Positions 8,527 to 16,701 of a stretch of 64,000 nt of DNA are shown here, piece by piece (within the stretch, counting starts at the first letter, position 1; each line of letters starts with the position of its first letter). The translations under genes were made by a program, and so were the position numbers. Under the pieces are notes generated by a model, which did not search any database, was not told the DNA's origin, and worked only from the letters and a program-made list of their open reading frames with translations. This DNA comes from Alphaproteobacteria bacterium. Lineage in GTDB: Bacteria; Pseudomonadota; Alphaproteobacteria; UBA8366. The stretch is taken from the NCBI GenBank assembly GCA_021774335.1, contig JAJFJD010000059.1:289449-353448 (forward strand). Direction: 5' to 3'.

Positions 8527-10440
8527 TCACCGCGACAGGGCGGCGGGCGTTGCCTCGCTGCCGAATTCGGGAACGAGCCGTTGAATCATCGCCAGCACCT
8601 GTTCCTCGCGCCGGGCACGGGCGGCGTCTTCCAGCTCGTCCAGCGCGCGTTTCAGCAGGGGCAGGTCCGCGGTGCGCGGATTGGCCAGGCATAGGTTCGG
8701 GTTGGTGGTCGGCACCACGGCCTCGGACGCGTGCAGCAGCTCTTCCTTCATTTTCTCGCCGGGGCGCAGCCCGATGAACGTTACCGCGATGTCCTCACCC
8801 GGCGTGTATCCCGCGAGGCGGATCATCTGATGGGCAAGGTCGACGATGCGAACCGGCTCGCCCATTTCCAACTCGAAAATCTTGCCGCAGGCCGCACCGT
8901 CCGCCTCACCGATGGCGGAGGCTTGCAGCACCAGCTCGACGGCCTCGCGGACCGACATGAAATATCGCGTCACTTCCGGGTCGGTCACGGTGACCGGGCC
9001 CCCCTGCGCGATTTGGCGTTGGAACAGCGGCACGACCGACCCGGTCGACCCCAGGACGTTTCCGAAGCGGACGGTCACGAAGCGCGTGCCGCCGTTCTCC
9101 CGAGTCTCCAGGTCGAGCGCCTGGCCGTAGCTTTCGCCCAGCCGCTTGGTCGCGCCCATGACATTGGTCGGGTTGACTGCCTTGTCGGTGGATATCTGCA
9201 CCATCAATTGAACATTCGCCGAGCGGCAGGCCTCGGCGACGTTGCGGCTGCCGATGGTGTTGGTCAGGACCCCTTCGAGCGGATTGGCTTCGACCATCGG
9301 GACATGTTTCAGTGCGGCGGCGTGGAACACGAGGTCCGGTGCGTAGCGCGCGAAAGTCTCGTCGAGCCGGGTCCGGTCGCGCACGTCGCCGAGGACCGCA
9401 TGCCGCGGCAGGTCCGCGTGGGATTCGGCCAGCTCGCCGTCGATTTGATAGAGATTGTATTCGGACGAATCGACCAGCGTGATCGACGCCGGGTCGAAAT
9501 CGGCGATCTGGCGCACCAATTCGCCGCCGATCGTGCCACCCGCGCCGGTCACCAAGACCTTGCGGCTTGCGATCAGTGCGCGCATGGCGTCACGGTCGAG
9601 CACCGCTTGCGGCCGGCCCAGCAGATCCTCGACGTCGATCGGTTGCGTTTCGATGCGATTCTGATCTTCGATACCGGTTTTCAGGTCGGCAAGGCGAGGC
9701 AGCCGCGCCATGCTGAGGCCGAGCCTCTCGGCCCGCGCCAGGATGTCCCGCACCGTGGCGCCCTCGAACCGGTGATGGGTCAGGACAAGCCGTTGCGGCG
9801 GTGGATCGTTGACCGTGCGCACGATTATTTCGAGATCGTCCAATCCGCCGAGCACTTGCACCCCATGGATCGAGCGGCCGATCCGCCGGCCTTTCTCGTC
9901 GATGACGCCGAGCACGTTGTAAGTGGCGTCGCGGTCCCGCGCCTGCTGGCGGATGAACAGTTCCGCCGCGTCGTTGGCGCCGATCAACAGCACCGGAACC
10001 CGCAGATGATCGGACCGTTGCAGCACATGCTCCATCCGCCGGTCCTTGAACAGCCGATAGATGAAGCGCGGGCCGCCGAGCAGCGTCATCAGGACGAACC
10101 AATTGATGAACGGCGCCGAGCGCGGGAAATACTCAAGGCGCGTGATGACGAACAGCAACGGCAGGAACAACAGGATCAGCAGTGTCACGGCCTTGGTGAT
10201 CGCCACCAGGTCGTCCAGCGAGGCGTAGCGCCAAATGCCGCGGTAAAGCCGGCCGTACCAAAACACCGGGGCGGCCAGCGCGGCAAACAGGATCGTGCCG
10301 GGGATCAGATAGGGGTCGATCTCGTAGCTGTCGATTACGCCGACGCGCAAGTAGAGCGACAGCGGGAAGGACACCGCCGCCATGATGACGTCATGCACGA
10401 ACGCGATACGCGTCCGATCCATTTTGATCCGCAGGCTCAT
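8527..10440 (-). CDS. Membrane nucleoside-diphosphate-sugar 4,6-dehydratase, CapD/WbpM/PglF type
   Basis: Inner-membrane enzyme that dehydrates UDP-GlcNAc-type sugars as an early step of capsule, O-antigen or exopolysaccharide synthesis. Residues 1-125 hold about four membrane segments. A CoA-binding-like Rossmann domain spans roughly 148-260 (LLIGANDAAELF). The extended SDR domain starts at 295 with VTGAGGTIGGELVRQI. The active-site region STDKAVNPTNVMGATK places Met428 and Lys432 as MxxxK, the Tyr-to-Met replacement typical of the large membrane dehydratases such as WbpM. Length 637 fits. It follows the wecA-like gene by 110 bp in the same operon. Confidence 0.93.
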   Translation of the reverse strand: MSLRIKMDRTRIAFVHDVIMAAVSFPLSLYLRVGVIDSYEIDPYLIPGTILFAALAAPVFWYGRLYRGIWRYASLDDLVAITKAVTLLILLFLPLLFVITRLEYFPRSAPFINWFVLMTLLGGPRFIYRLFKDRRMEHVLQRSDHLRVPVLLIGANDAAELFIRQQARDRDATYNVLGVIDEKGRRIGRSIHGVQVLGGLDDLEIIVRTVNDPPPQRLVLTHHRFEGATVRDILARAERLGLSMARLPRLADLKTGIEDQNRIETQPIDVEDLLGRPQAVLDRDAMRALIASRKVLVTGAGGTIGGELVRQIADFDPASITLVDSSEYNLYQIDGELAESHADLPRHAVLGDVRDRTRLDETFARYAPDLVFHAAALKHVPMVEANPLEGVLTNTIGSRNVAEACRSANVQLMVQISTDKAVNPTNVMGATKRLGESYGQALDLETRENGGTRFVTVRFGNVLGSTGSVVPLFQRQIAQGGPVTVTDPEVTRYFMSVREAVELVLQASAIGEADGAACGKIFELEMGEPVRIVDLAHQMIRLAGYTPGEDIAVTFIGLRPGEKMKEELLHASEAVVPTTNPNLCLANPRTADLPLLKRALDELEDAARARREEQVLAMIQRLVPEFGSEATPAALSR

Positions 10441-10550
10441 TTCCCCCGCTTCTTACGGCGCTTTTGCGGCAACAGCAATGATTCCCGACCGGCGGATATC
10501 ATACCCGCCCCGGGGCGAAAGATTCCAGCGTTTGCTTGCTGCGGCGAAGC

Positions 10551-11522
10551 TTAGGACCGCATCCAGAGCAGCAGGAGAACGACCACGGCGGCCGCCCCGG
10601 CCAACGATAGCGCGGGCGCGCTCATGGCGGTCCACGCCAGCGCTACGAGTATCAAGTTGGCGGTAAGAATCGCGCCGCAGGTCAGCGCATGGCTGCGACC
10701 GCCCTGCACCGATTTCTGATAAAAATGCTCGCGATGAGCGCGCCATACTTTTTCCCCCCGCGCGCCCCGCCGAAGCAGCGTAAGTGTCGCATCGGCGAGA
10801 TAGTAGAGCGGCAGGATCAGGGCCGTCGCCCAATATCCGTTTGCGGCCGCCGTCAACAGCAGAAAGCCGAGCAGGAACCCGATCGGCACGCTGCCGACAT
10901 CGCCCAGGAAAATGCGCGCCGGATGCCAGTTCCAGATCAGGAAGCCAAGCATCGCCGCGGCGATTGCCAGGCCATACCACGGCGCGGGCATTGCCGTTGG
11001 GGTTATCAGTGCCAATGCCGCCAATCCGCCGCCGATGCTGATTGCTTCGACCCCGGAGATGCCGTCGATGCCGTCCATGAAGTTGAACAGGTTGATGAAC
11101 CAGACCCAGGCGAATGCCACGATGATCTTGTCCATCAGCGGCGGCAGCAAGCCTTGGAAAATTGGTCCGATCCCGTCAAGCAGCGACAGCGCCGCCGCGA
11201 CGACGGCCGCTTGTCCGACGAGCCGGACCGAGGCCGGCAATGTGCGCAGATCGTCGATCCAGGATAACAGCGCGAGCGCGGCCGCGCCGGGGATCACGAC
11301 GGCCATCTCATCCGAAACCGGCACGCCGGCATAGAGTGCCCAGGCAATCAGGATGATCGGGACGACCGCGAGCCCGCCGCCCCGCGGCGTGGGACGCTTG
11401 TGGCTGCTGCGCTCGTTGGGATGATCCAGGATCGACCGCTGCTGCAACTGCGTGCGCAACGCGCCGGTGGCCAGGGCGCTGGCGATGACGACAGTGACAC
11501 AGGCGGGGAAAAGCCAGCTCAT
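10551..11522 (-). CDS. Glycosyltransferase family 4, WecA/MraY-like undecaprenyl-phosphate sugar-1-phosphate transferase
   Basis: Polytopic membrane enzyme that moves a HexNAc-1-phosphate from UDP-sugar onto undecaprenyl phosphate, priming polysaccharide assembly. Motifs in order are DHPNERSSHKRPTPRGGG at 33-50, IDDLRTLP with Asp90-Asp91, NLFNFMDGIDGISG at 144-157, the GD of FLGDVGS at 207-208, and the cytoplasmic HREHFYQ loop at 263-269. About ten hydrophobic segments are visible in 323 residues. It sits between the NusG-like gene and the CapD-type dehydratase, which could prepare its sugar. WecA-like is more likely than MraY, since no mur genes are near. Confidence 0.92.
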   Translation of the reverse strand: MSWLFPACVTVVIASALATGALRTQLQQRSILDHPNERSSHKRPTPRGGGLAVVPIILIAWALYAGVPVSDEMAVVIPGAAALALLSWIDDLRTLPASVRLVGQAAVVAAALSLLDGIGPIFQGLLPPLMDKIIVAFAWVWFINLFNFMDGIDGISGVEAISIGGGLAALALITPTAMPAPWYGLAIAAAMLGFLIWNWHPARIFLGDVGSVPIGFLLGFLLLTAAANGYWATALILPLYYLADATLTLLRRGARGEKVWRAHREHFYQKSVQGGRSHALTCGAILTANLILVALAWTAMSAPALSLAGAAAVVVLLLLWMRS

Positions 11523-11584
11523 GGCGGCGTTATAGACCGTGACGGCGGCCCCGGCCAGCCAGTGGCGTCGTGCGGCTGGCGGGA

Positions 11585-12088
11585 TCAGGCGAAGGCGGCA
11601 ACGGCCTCGCGGCCCAATGTCACTTTCATTTCACGGCCCAACAATGAAAGCAGGATGACGACACGGCGGTCGTCGCCGATGTTTTGAAAGACGCCGGTCT
11701 GTTGCGCCAACGGACCGTCGGTCACCCGCACCACGTCGCCGGACTCAAGGCCGAGCGGCTCAAGCACGCCGACGAACCCGTCCTCGGTTTCGCGGGCGCG
11801 GAGTTCTGAGACCACGCCGCGCGGGACGGCGGATGGGCGGTTGCCCATGCAGACGAGATGGCTGACGCCATGGGTGCCGTTGATCGATCGCCAGGGTGCA
11901 TCCCCGGCATCGAACCGGACGAATAGATAACGGGGGAACAGAGGCGCCGGCAACTGCGTCGTGCGCCGGGCATGCCGCCGTGTCTTGAGGTAGCGCGGCA
12001 TATAAGTCGCGAACCCTTGGCGTTCCAGGTGGCCCTGGGCGAGAAGTTCGGCGCCGGTGCGCGTATGCACCACATACCAGCGTTGCAT
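11585..12088 (-). CDS. NusG/RfaH-like operon-specific transcription antiterminator
   Basis: A NusG paralogue expected to bind RNA polymerase and help it read through a long polysaccharide operon. The NGN domain occupies about 1-100 (MQRWYVVHTRTGAELLAQ, then PLFPRYLFVRFD) and a KOW domain about 112-167 (ESGDVVRVTDGPLAQQTGVF). Length 167 is near that of RfaH (162). Two ATGs compete: 12094 overlaps the upstream stop as ATGA but sits 1 nt from GGAGG, while 12088 lies 7 nt from GGAGG and starts right at the conserved QRWYVVHT, so I chose 12088. Its place directly after a regulator and before sugar genes matches known exopolysaccharide operons. Confidence 0.92.
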   Translation of the reverse strand: MQRWYVVHTRTGAELLAQGHLERQGFATYMPRYLKTRRHARRTTQLPAPLFPRYLFVRFDAGDAPWRSINGTHGVSHLVCMGNRPSAVPRGVVSELRARETEDGFVGVLEPLGLESGDVVRVTDGPLAQQTGVFQNIGDDRRVVILLSLLGREMKVTLGREAVAAFA

Positions 12089-12090
12089 GG

Positions 12091-12744
12091 TCATGCCTCC
12101 GCGTCCGGTGCGGGGTCCCGCACCACCTGCAGCAGAGGCGGAGTCAGAATCCGGTCGGCCGGGAAATGCTCGCGCAACACGTCGAACGTCTGTTGCGGCA
12201 TGCGAAGGTCGGTCAGGATGACCGCGTCGATCTTGCCGCGCGGCGGCGGCGTGTGCACCAAAGGCAGCCCCGCGCACTGGGCGCCTGCATATTCGGGGTC
12301 GACGACGCAATGGAGAGTCACGGCGCCGTCCAGGTTGTGTCCGCACAGCACGGCGATCTCAGCCAGGTCGCCGGACCCGGCCAGCGCGACGTTCTTCCAG
12401 TCGTTGGCGGCGCAGGTTGTCAGCGCGTCGGCGCATTGCTCGCGCGCCTGGCGGAAGAAGGTGAAGGAGTGGGAGAGATACTCGGTGGTCAGCCGCGCCT
12501 TTTCGGCAAAGCCCTGCGGCGTCAGGTAATAGGCATAGCGGTTCGATGGAATTTGCCGAACCTTGATATAGCCCTTGCGGATGCAGCGTTTCAGGTAGGC
12601 GTTGGTGAGGCCAAGTGCGATGCCCAGGTTGCGCGCGGCGGATCGTTGCGTCAGGCCGCTGTCTTCATGCACAGCGTTCAACAGGCCAAGCGTGATCTCG
12701 GCCTCGTTGTCCATCGTCCCGTTTTCGGTCTTGCTTCCGGCCAT
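12091..12744 (-). CDS. Winged-helix regulator of the EPS-associated MarR type with a C-terminal Rossmann-like domain
   Basis: Likely DNA-binding regulator of the exopolysaccharide operon it heads. A winged helix spans about 15-75 (LTQRSAARNLGIALGLTNAYL as helices 2-3). YYLTPQGFAEKARLTTEYL follows, a signature I associate with EPS-associated MarR-like proteins, which are usually only about 100 residues. The extra half (about 112-217) looks Rossmann-like: VALAGSGDLAEIAVL, a second strand VTLHCVVDP, and DAVILTDL. That suggests a ligand or nucleotide-sensing domain. ATG 12744 is preceded by a G-rich stretch; GTG 12765 and ATG 12714 are alternatives. Three palindromes lie 79-140 bp upstream, and its stop overlaps the antiterminator start region. 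Confidence 0.85.
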   Translation of the reverse strand: MAGSKTENGTMDNEAEITLGLLNAVHEDSGLTQRSAARNLGIALGLTNAYLKRCIRKGYIKVRQIPSNRYAYYLTPQGFAEKARLTTEYLSHSFTFFRQAREQCADALTTCAANDWKNVALAGSGDLAEIAVLCGHNLDGAVTLHCVVDPEYAGAQCAGLPLVHTPPPRGKIDAVILTDLRMPQQTFDVLREHFPADRILTPPLLQVVRDPAPDAEA

Positions 12745-12822
12745 GACCGGACGGCCCCCCACCACACTGTCCTTACCGCACTACCTTGCGGCATTTGCAG
12801 GCAGGAACACCCGCGGACATGC

Positions 12823-12837
12823 GTTCACCCGATGAAC
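12823..12837. promoter_or_regulatory. Operator-like palindrome 1, GTTCA-CCCGA-TGAAC
   Basis: Perfect 5-bp half-sites with a 5-bp spacer, the copy nearest the regulator gene. Its centre is 23 bp from the next copy. It lies just downstream of the proposed -10 element of the regulator promoter, which reads leftward. Confidence 0.7.
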
Positions 12838-12865
12838 ACTAACGCGTTCATAGGGTGAACGTCAA
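12836..12865 (-). promoter_or_regulatory. Possible sigma-70 promoter of the exopolysaccharide regulator operon
   Basis: On the minus strand TTGACG (12865-12860) could be a -35 and TAGTGT (12841-12836) a weak -10, with an 18-bp spacer. The spacer contains palindrome 2 in full, so a protein bound there would block RNA polymerase. The -35 is close to consensus and the -10 is poor, so the promoter is a hypothesis. Confidence 0.4.
12846..12860. promoter_or_regulatory. Operator-like palindrome 2, GTTCA-TAGGG-TGAAC
   Basis: Second copy of the same inverted repeat, extended by one matching pair to CGTTCA ... TGAACG. It lies between the proposed -35 and -10 boxes and is centred 23 and 24 bp from its neighbours, a little over two helical turns. 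Confidence 0.75.
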
Positions 12866-12869
12866 GAGT

Positions 12870-12884
12870 GTTCATTTAGTGAAC
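12870..12884. promoter_or_regulatory. Operator-like palindrome 3, GTTCA-TTTAG-TGAAC
   Basis: Third copy, ending 2 bp before the heparinase stop codon. It lies upstream of the proposed -35 box. Half-sites are identical in all three copies while the 5-bp spacers differ, as expected for a dimeric regulator that reads only the half-sites. Confidence 0.72.
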
Positions 12885-12886
12885 GA

Positions 12887-14605
12887 TCAGGCTTTGGTGA
12901 ACCCCGGCGAGAGCAGATCATCAGGAATATCAGCTTTTTCAACGTTTTCGGCAGTATCCGGTGTTTCCGCTTCGGTCTCGGCGGCGCTGTCTTGCCCCAA
13001 CTGCCGCAGCCGCCATTTCACCGGTGTCGCCGCGCCATTGGTTTCGCCGCGCACCACGATTTGGGTTGATCTCTCGATGCCGGACCCGTCCTCCCAGTAG
13101 ACGCTGTCCTCGAGCGCGATCGGCCGGTCGGCACGCAGCCGCCAGCGGTCGCCGTTCGGCAAGGTCAGGGTGGCCGATCCCGGATCACCGCCGATCACCG
13201 CGCGGACGGCGGGGTGCAGATGGAAGCGGACGGCGAACGGATGTTGCCGGTCGCCGACCAGGATATCCTCGCCGCGCAATCCCGGCTCCTCGTCGCCGAC
13301 ATAAAGCCGTCGGCGATGGGTCAGGCCGTAGCGGTCTTCGTACCCGTCGTGGCTGCTGCTGATCCAAATGTTGCCGTCGATTTCACCGCGGTCGCAGTCG
13401 ATCGCGCCGGGTCGCTGGCCCAATCCGGTTTCGGTCACCTCGCAGGAATTCCGGTCGTCGATGACCACCGTTGAATGGGCCGCGGTTGTCCGCAGCGCTT
13501 GGCGCCAGCCAGCGTCGGTGTCTGATCCGGCGCCGCAGTTCACGATCAATCGCTGGCCGCCGACACTCATCTCGAAGCTCATCAGGCCGGCATGCGCCTC
13601 TTCGTCAAAGGCGTCTTCGGGCGGCGTACCGCCGTCTAAAATCAGCACCATGCCGTTGGCGTCGATCCGTTCGAATCTGGCATAGGGTGCCCGGCTTGGC
13701 GCGCGGCCTTGGGCGTCGGACCGCAACAAGACGCGGCTGACATGGGTCGGGTCGGGCCGGCCGCCGCCGTTGAAACAGGCCAGCGCGCCGTCGCTATGGC
13801 GCAGGAATCGCGTCATCGGCGCCATCCGGTCGATAGCGTTGCGCAGCGCCACCGGCACCTCGCGGCTGGCGGCGGTCAACACCGCGCGGATGTCGATCAA
13901 GGCTTCCAGGGTCGCGAGTTGGCGCCCGGGACTGCGGGAGATATGGCTGCCGTCCGGCAGTACCTGGCGTTCCAGCTCCGCTTCCAGCAGGGTCAACGAA
14001 CGGCGAACCCGCTCGGTTTCCGAGGTCACGCAGGCTTCGCCATAGATCAGGCCCTTGAGGACCTCGATCCGCTCCATCGGCGCGGTTTCCTGGCTGGCGA
14101 CGCGCCGCAGATGGCGCAGTTGCCGGGCTATGCTGTCGAGGAAACGAATGCGGAATGCCGCCTCGGCGGGCTCGAACAGGGCGGCGTATTGAGTCAGCCA
14201 GTTGACCATCCGCGCGGCTAGAATGTCGGCACGCCAACTGACTTCATGATACGTGCCGTATCGTTCGTCCCAACTCTCGAACAAATACTCGGCAAACCGG
14301 CGCGATTCGACCGACTCCAGGACGGCGAGATCGCCAAGCCAATCGAAGCGGTGCAAGGCCACTTGGACTTGGTCGGCCGCGCCGGCCGACGGCCAGGCGG
14401 TATTGAAGTCGACGGCTTCGCCCCCGATGGTGAATCCGCCGTTCATGATGGCCCGGCCGGACTCGGCATCGCCGGTGGCGACGCCACGCTCCTCGCTATC
14501 CGGCGGCAAGGCAGCCAGTGTGGTCGGCCCGCGGCCCATCAGGGCGAGCTTATAAAGGCGCGATCGAAAGACGCTGTTGGAAAAGCCGTTGTTCAAGCCG
14601 GACAC
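12887..14605 (-). CDS. Heparinase II/III family protein
   Basis: A 572-residue member of the heparinase II/III superfamily, polysaccharide lyase-like proteins with an alpha/alpha toroid (here about 90-330) followed by beta-sandwich domains. Recognisable parts are FNTAWPSAGAADQVQVALHR's core near the start, WRADILAARMVNW, and the central beta-domain segment LMSFEMSVGGQRLIVNCGAGSD followed by AAHSTVVIDDRNSCEV. No signal peptide is evident, so it may act in the cytoplasm. It sits between rpe and the exopolysaccharide regulator. A cell-envelope polysaccharide role is plausible, but no substrate is known for this alphaproteobacterial group. The last 30 residues are Glu/Thr-rich and poorly conserved in appearance. 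Confidence 0.88.
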   Translation of the reverse strand: MSGLNNGFSNSVFRSRLYKLALMGRGPTTLAALPPDSEERGVATGDAESGRAIMNGGFTIGGEAVDFNTAWPSAGAADQVQVALHRFDWLGDLAVLESVESRRFAEYLFESWDERYGTYHEVSWRADILAARMVNWLTQYAALFEPAEAAFRIRFLDSIARQLRHLRRVASQETAPMERIEVLKGLIYGEACVTSETERVRRSLTLLEAELERQVLPDGSHISRSPGRQLATLEALIDIRAVLTAASREVPVALRNAIDRMAPMTRFLRHSDGALACFNGGGRPDPTHVSRVLLRSDAQGRAPSRAPYARFERIDANGMVLILDGGTPPEDAFDEEAHAGLMSFEMSVGGQRLIVNCGAGSDTDAGWRQALRTTAAHSTVVIDDRNSCEVTETGLGQRPGAIDCDRGEIDGNIWISSSHDGYEDRYGLTHRRRLYVGDEEPGLRGEDILVGDRQHPFAVRFHLHPAVRAVIGGDPGSATLTLPNGDRWRLRADRPIALEDSVYWEDGSGIERSTQIVVRGETNGAATPVKWRLRQLGQDSAAETEAETPDTAENVEKADIPDDLLSPGFTKA

Positions 14606-14672
14606 TCGGTTAATAGGACAACCAATTTACACCCGTGCCAGACATCCCCTCGAGTCACATCCTCTCGAGCCG

Positions 14673-15338
14673 TCAGGTGCCGCCGCGGAGCGTTTTTATG
14701 TTTTTTGCGTAAGTCGCCGGCCCGCCTTGAAAACTTGCGGTGCCTGCGACGAGCACATCTGCGCCGGCATCGATCGCCTGGGCCGCAGTGTCGGCGTTGA
14801 TACCGCCATCTACTTCCAAGTCGATAGAAGCACCGATTGTATCAATTCGCGCCCGCAAGTCCCGAATCTTGGAGAGCTGCGACGTAATAAATTTCTGACC
14901 CCCGAAACCGGGGTTTACGGTCATGACCAGCACCAGGTCGAGATCGGGCAGCAAATAATCGACTGCCTCGATCGGTGTGGCGGGATTAAGCGACAATCCG
15001 GCCTTTTTCCCGCGCGCCTTGATCGCCTGGATCGTCCGATGAGTGTGTGGACCGGCCTCGGGGTGCACCGTGATGATATCCGCGCCGGCATCGGCGAAGG
15101 CGTCGATATATGTGTCCACGGGCGAAATCATCAGATGGACATCGAACGGCTTTGCGCTATGCGGCCGCAGCGCCTTGATGACATCCGGCCCGATCGTGAT
15201 GTTCGGAACAAAATGCCCATCCATCACGTCGATATGAATGTAATCCGCGCCTGCCGCGTCGATGGCGCGGATTTCCTCGCCGAGGGCGGCAAAGTCCGAC
15301 GACAGGATGGACGGGGCGATTCGAACCGGCTGCTGCAT
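14673..15338 (-). CDS. rpe: Ribulose-phosphate 3-epimerase
   Basis: Interconverts D-ribulose 5-phosphate and D-xylulose 5-phosphate in the pentose phosphate pathway. The TIM-barrel motifs are complete: IAPSILSSDFAALGEEI at 7-23, YIHIDVMDGHFVPNITIG at 33-50 with metal-binding His and Asp, FDVHLMI, MTVNPGFGGQKF, and LEVDGGIN with the second catalytic Asp. The 221-residue length is normal. The frame stays open upstream of 15338, but the conserved protein starts with MQQPVRIAPS there, preceded by AAAGAG. It lies 73 bp behind rsmB and 67 bp before the heparinase gene in the same direction. Confidence 0.96.
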   Translation of the reverse strand: MQQPVRIAPSILSSDFAALGEEIRAIDAAGADYIHIDVMDGHFVPNITIGPDVIKALRPHSAKPFDVHLMISPVDTYIDAFADAGADIITVHPEAGPHTHRTIQAIKARGKKAGLSLNPATPIEAVDYLLPDLDLVLVMTVNPGFGGQKFITSQLSKIRDLRARIDTIGASIDLEVDGGINADTAAQAIDAGADVLVAGTASFQGGPATYAKNIKTLRGGT

Positions 15339-15411
15339 GACTCTTTGCTTAGTCACTTCCGCGAATGGGTGCAAGTGGAAGTCGTGGTTTGCATAACGTT
15401 GCGCCTGTCGC

Positions 15412-16647
15412 CTAGGTCCGGCGCAGACGGGCGATGAAGAATCCGTCGAGGCCGCCCCGTTCGATCCAATGACAGGGCAGGGTGCGGAGCGTGCCGTCCG
15501 GTTGGATCGCCGCGTCAAGCGCTGGCGCTTCCCGCTCGGTAATCGGGTCCAGCACGACCGGCGTATCGTCGTCCAGTACGGCCTTGATCCGGTCTGGACC
15601 TTCCTCCGGCTGCAACGAACAGGTGGCGTAGACGATCTGGCCGCCCGGCGCGGCCATGCTGACGGCGGCGCGCAGCAGCCGGTCCTGCAGCGCGCTCAGC
15701 CGGGCGACGTCGTCCGGTGTTTTCAGGTGTGCGATGTCCGGGTGGCGGCGGATCGTTCCCGTTGCAGTGCAAGGCGCGTCCAGCAGGACAGCCGCTGCCG
15801 GCGTCGCAGGACGCCAGACTATCGCATCGGCTTCCACGACCGTCGCCTGTAAGGACAACCGCTGAAGGTTCTCGCCGAGCCGTTTGAGGCGTTGTTGCGA
15901 CCGGTCGACGGCGGTGACCTGCGCACCGGCGGCGGCAAGCTGCGCCGTTTTGCCGCCGGGTGCCGCGCACAGATCCACGACCGACTTGCCGGCCACGTCG
16001 CCGAACAGGTTTGCCGGCAGGGTCGCGGCGGCATCCTGAACCCACCATGCTCCCTCGTCGAAACCGGGCAGCAGCGCCGGATTGCCGCCGGCCGACCGGC
16101 GCAGCGACCCGGTCGGCAGAAGCTCAGCCTCGAGTTGCTCGGCCCATGTCTCTGGGTTGCTGGCGACGGAAATATCGAGCGGCGGTTCGGTCAGATGGGC
16201 GGCCGCGATGGCCGCGGCGGTTGCCGCGCCATAGGCGTTGAGCCAGCTGTCCCACAGCCATGCCGGCGTATTAATCCCGGCGGGTGGCTCTGCCGCCGGG
16301 TCCGGGGCAACTTTCCGCAACACAGCGTTCGTGACGCCCTTCAGATGCGGGAAGCTTTTCTCTAGCAAGCGGACAGCGGTATCCACGGCGGCATGCGGCG
16401 GCGTGCCGAGATAGGCAAGCTGCGCCACGCCGAGCCGCAGGACGTTTTGCGCCCGCCCGGCCTTTTCGGGCAGGGGATGACGCAGCAATCGATCCAACCG
16501 CCCATCGATCTCGCCGAGACGCCGCAGCACGGTGACGATCAACAGCCGGGCGAAGGCGCGGTCGCGGGGGCTCAATATTGTGAAATTTCGATGGCCCGCC
16601 AGTGCCGTGTCGAACGGCTGGTGGCGCGTCAACACAGCGTCCAGCAC
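15412..16647 (-). CDS. rsmB: 16S rRNA (cytosine-C5) methyltransferase, RsmB/Sun family
   Basis: SAM-dependent methyltransferase expected to form m5C967 in 16S rRNA. An N-terminal NusB-like domain (about 1-125) carries LSPRDRAFARLLIVTVLRRLG. The Rossmann methyltransferase domain has VVDLCAAPGGKTAQLA for SAM binding, LLDAPCTATG, and ATCSLQPEE with the catalytic cysteine. Length is 411. GTG 16647 is the only usable start codon, yet the frame continues upstream to the htpX stop with SRVVALDVLDAVL, which looks like the family N-terminus. The true start may therefore be a rarer codon, between 16648 and 16701. Confidence 0.93.
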   Translation of the reverse strand: MLDAVLTRHQPFDTALAGHRNFTILSPRDRAFARLLIVTVLRRLGEIDGRLDRLLRHPLPEKAGRAQNVLRLGVAQLAYLGTPPHAAVDTAVRLLEKSFPHLKGVTNAVLRKVAPDPAAEPPAGINTPAWLWDSWLNAYGAATAAAIAAAHLTEPPLDISVASNPETWAEQLEAELLPTGSLRRSAGGNPALLPGFDEGAWWVQDAAATLPANLFGDVAGKSVVDLCAAPGGKTAQLAAAGAQVTAVDRSQQRLKRLGENLQRLSLQATVVEADAIVWRPATPAAAVLLDAPCTATGTIRRHPDIAHLKTPDDVARLSALQDRLLRAAVSMAAPGGQIVYATCSLQPEEGPDRIKAVLDDDTPVVLDPITEREAPALDAAIQPDGTLRTLPCHWIERGGLDGFFIARLRRT

Positions 16648-16701
16648 GTCGAGCGCGACGACGCGGCTATGGACCGGATTGGGGTTCGCGGCGATGACGC
16701 G

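Noticed and set aside
14640..14672. Two CTCGAG sites in the rpe-heparinase gap
   Set aside because: Two short restriction-like palindromes 15 bp apart with no matching flanks; likely chance in GC-rich DNA.
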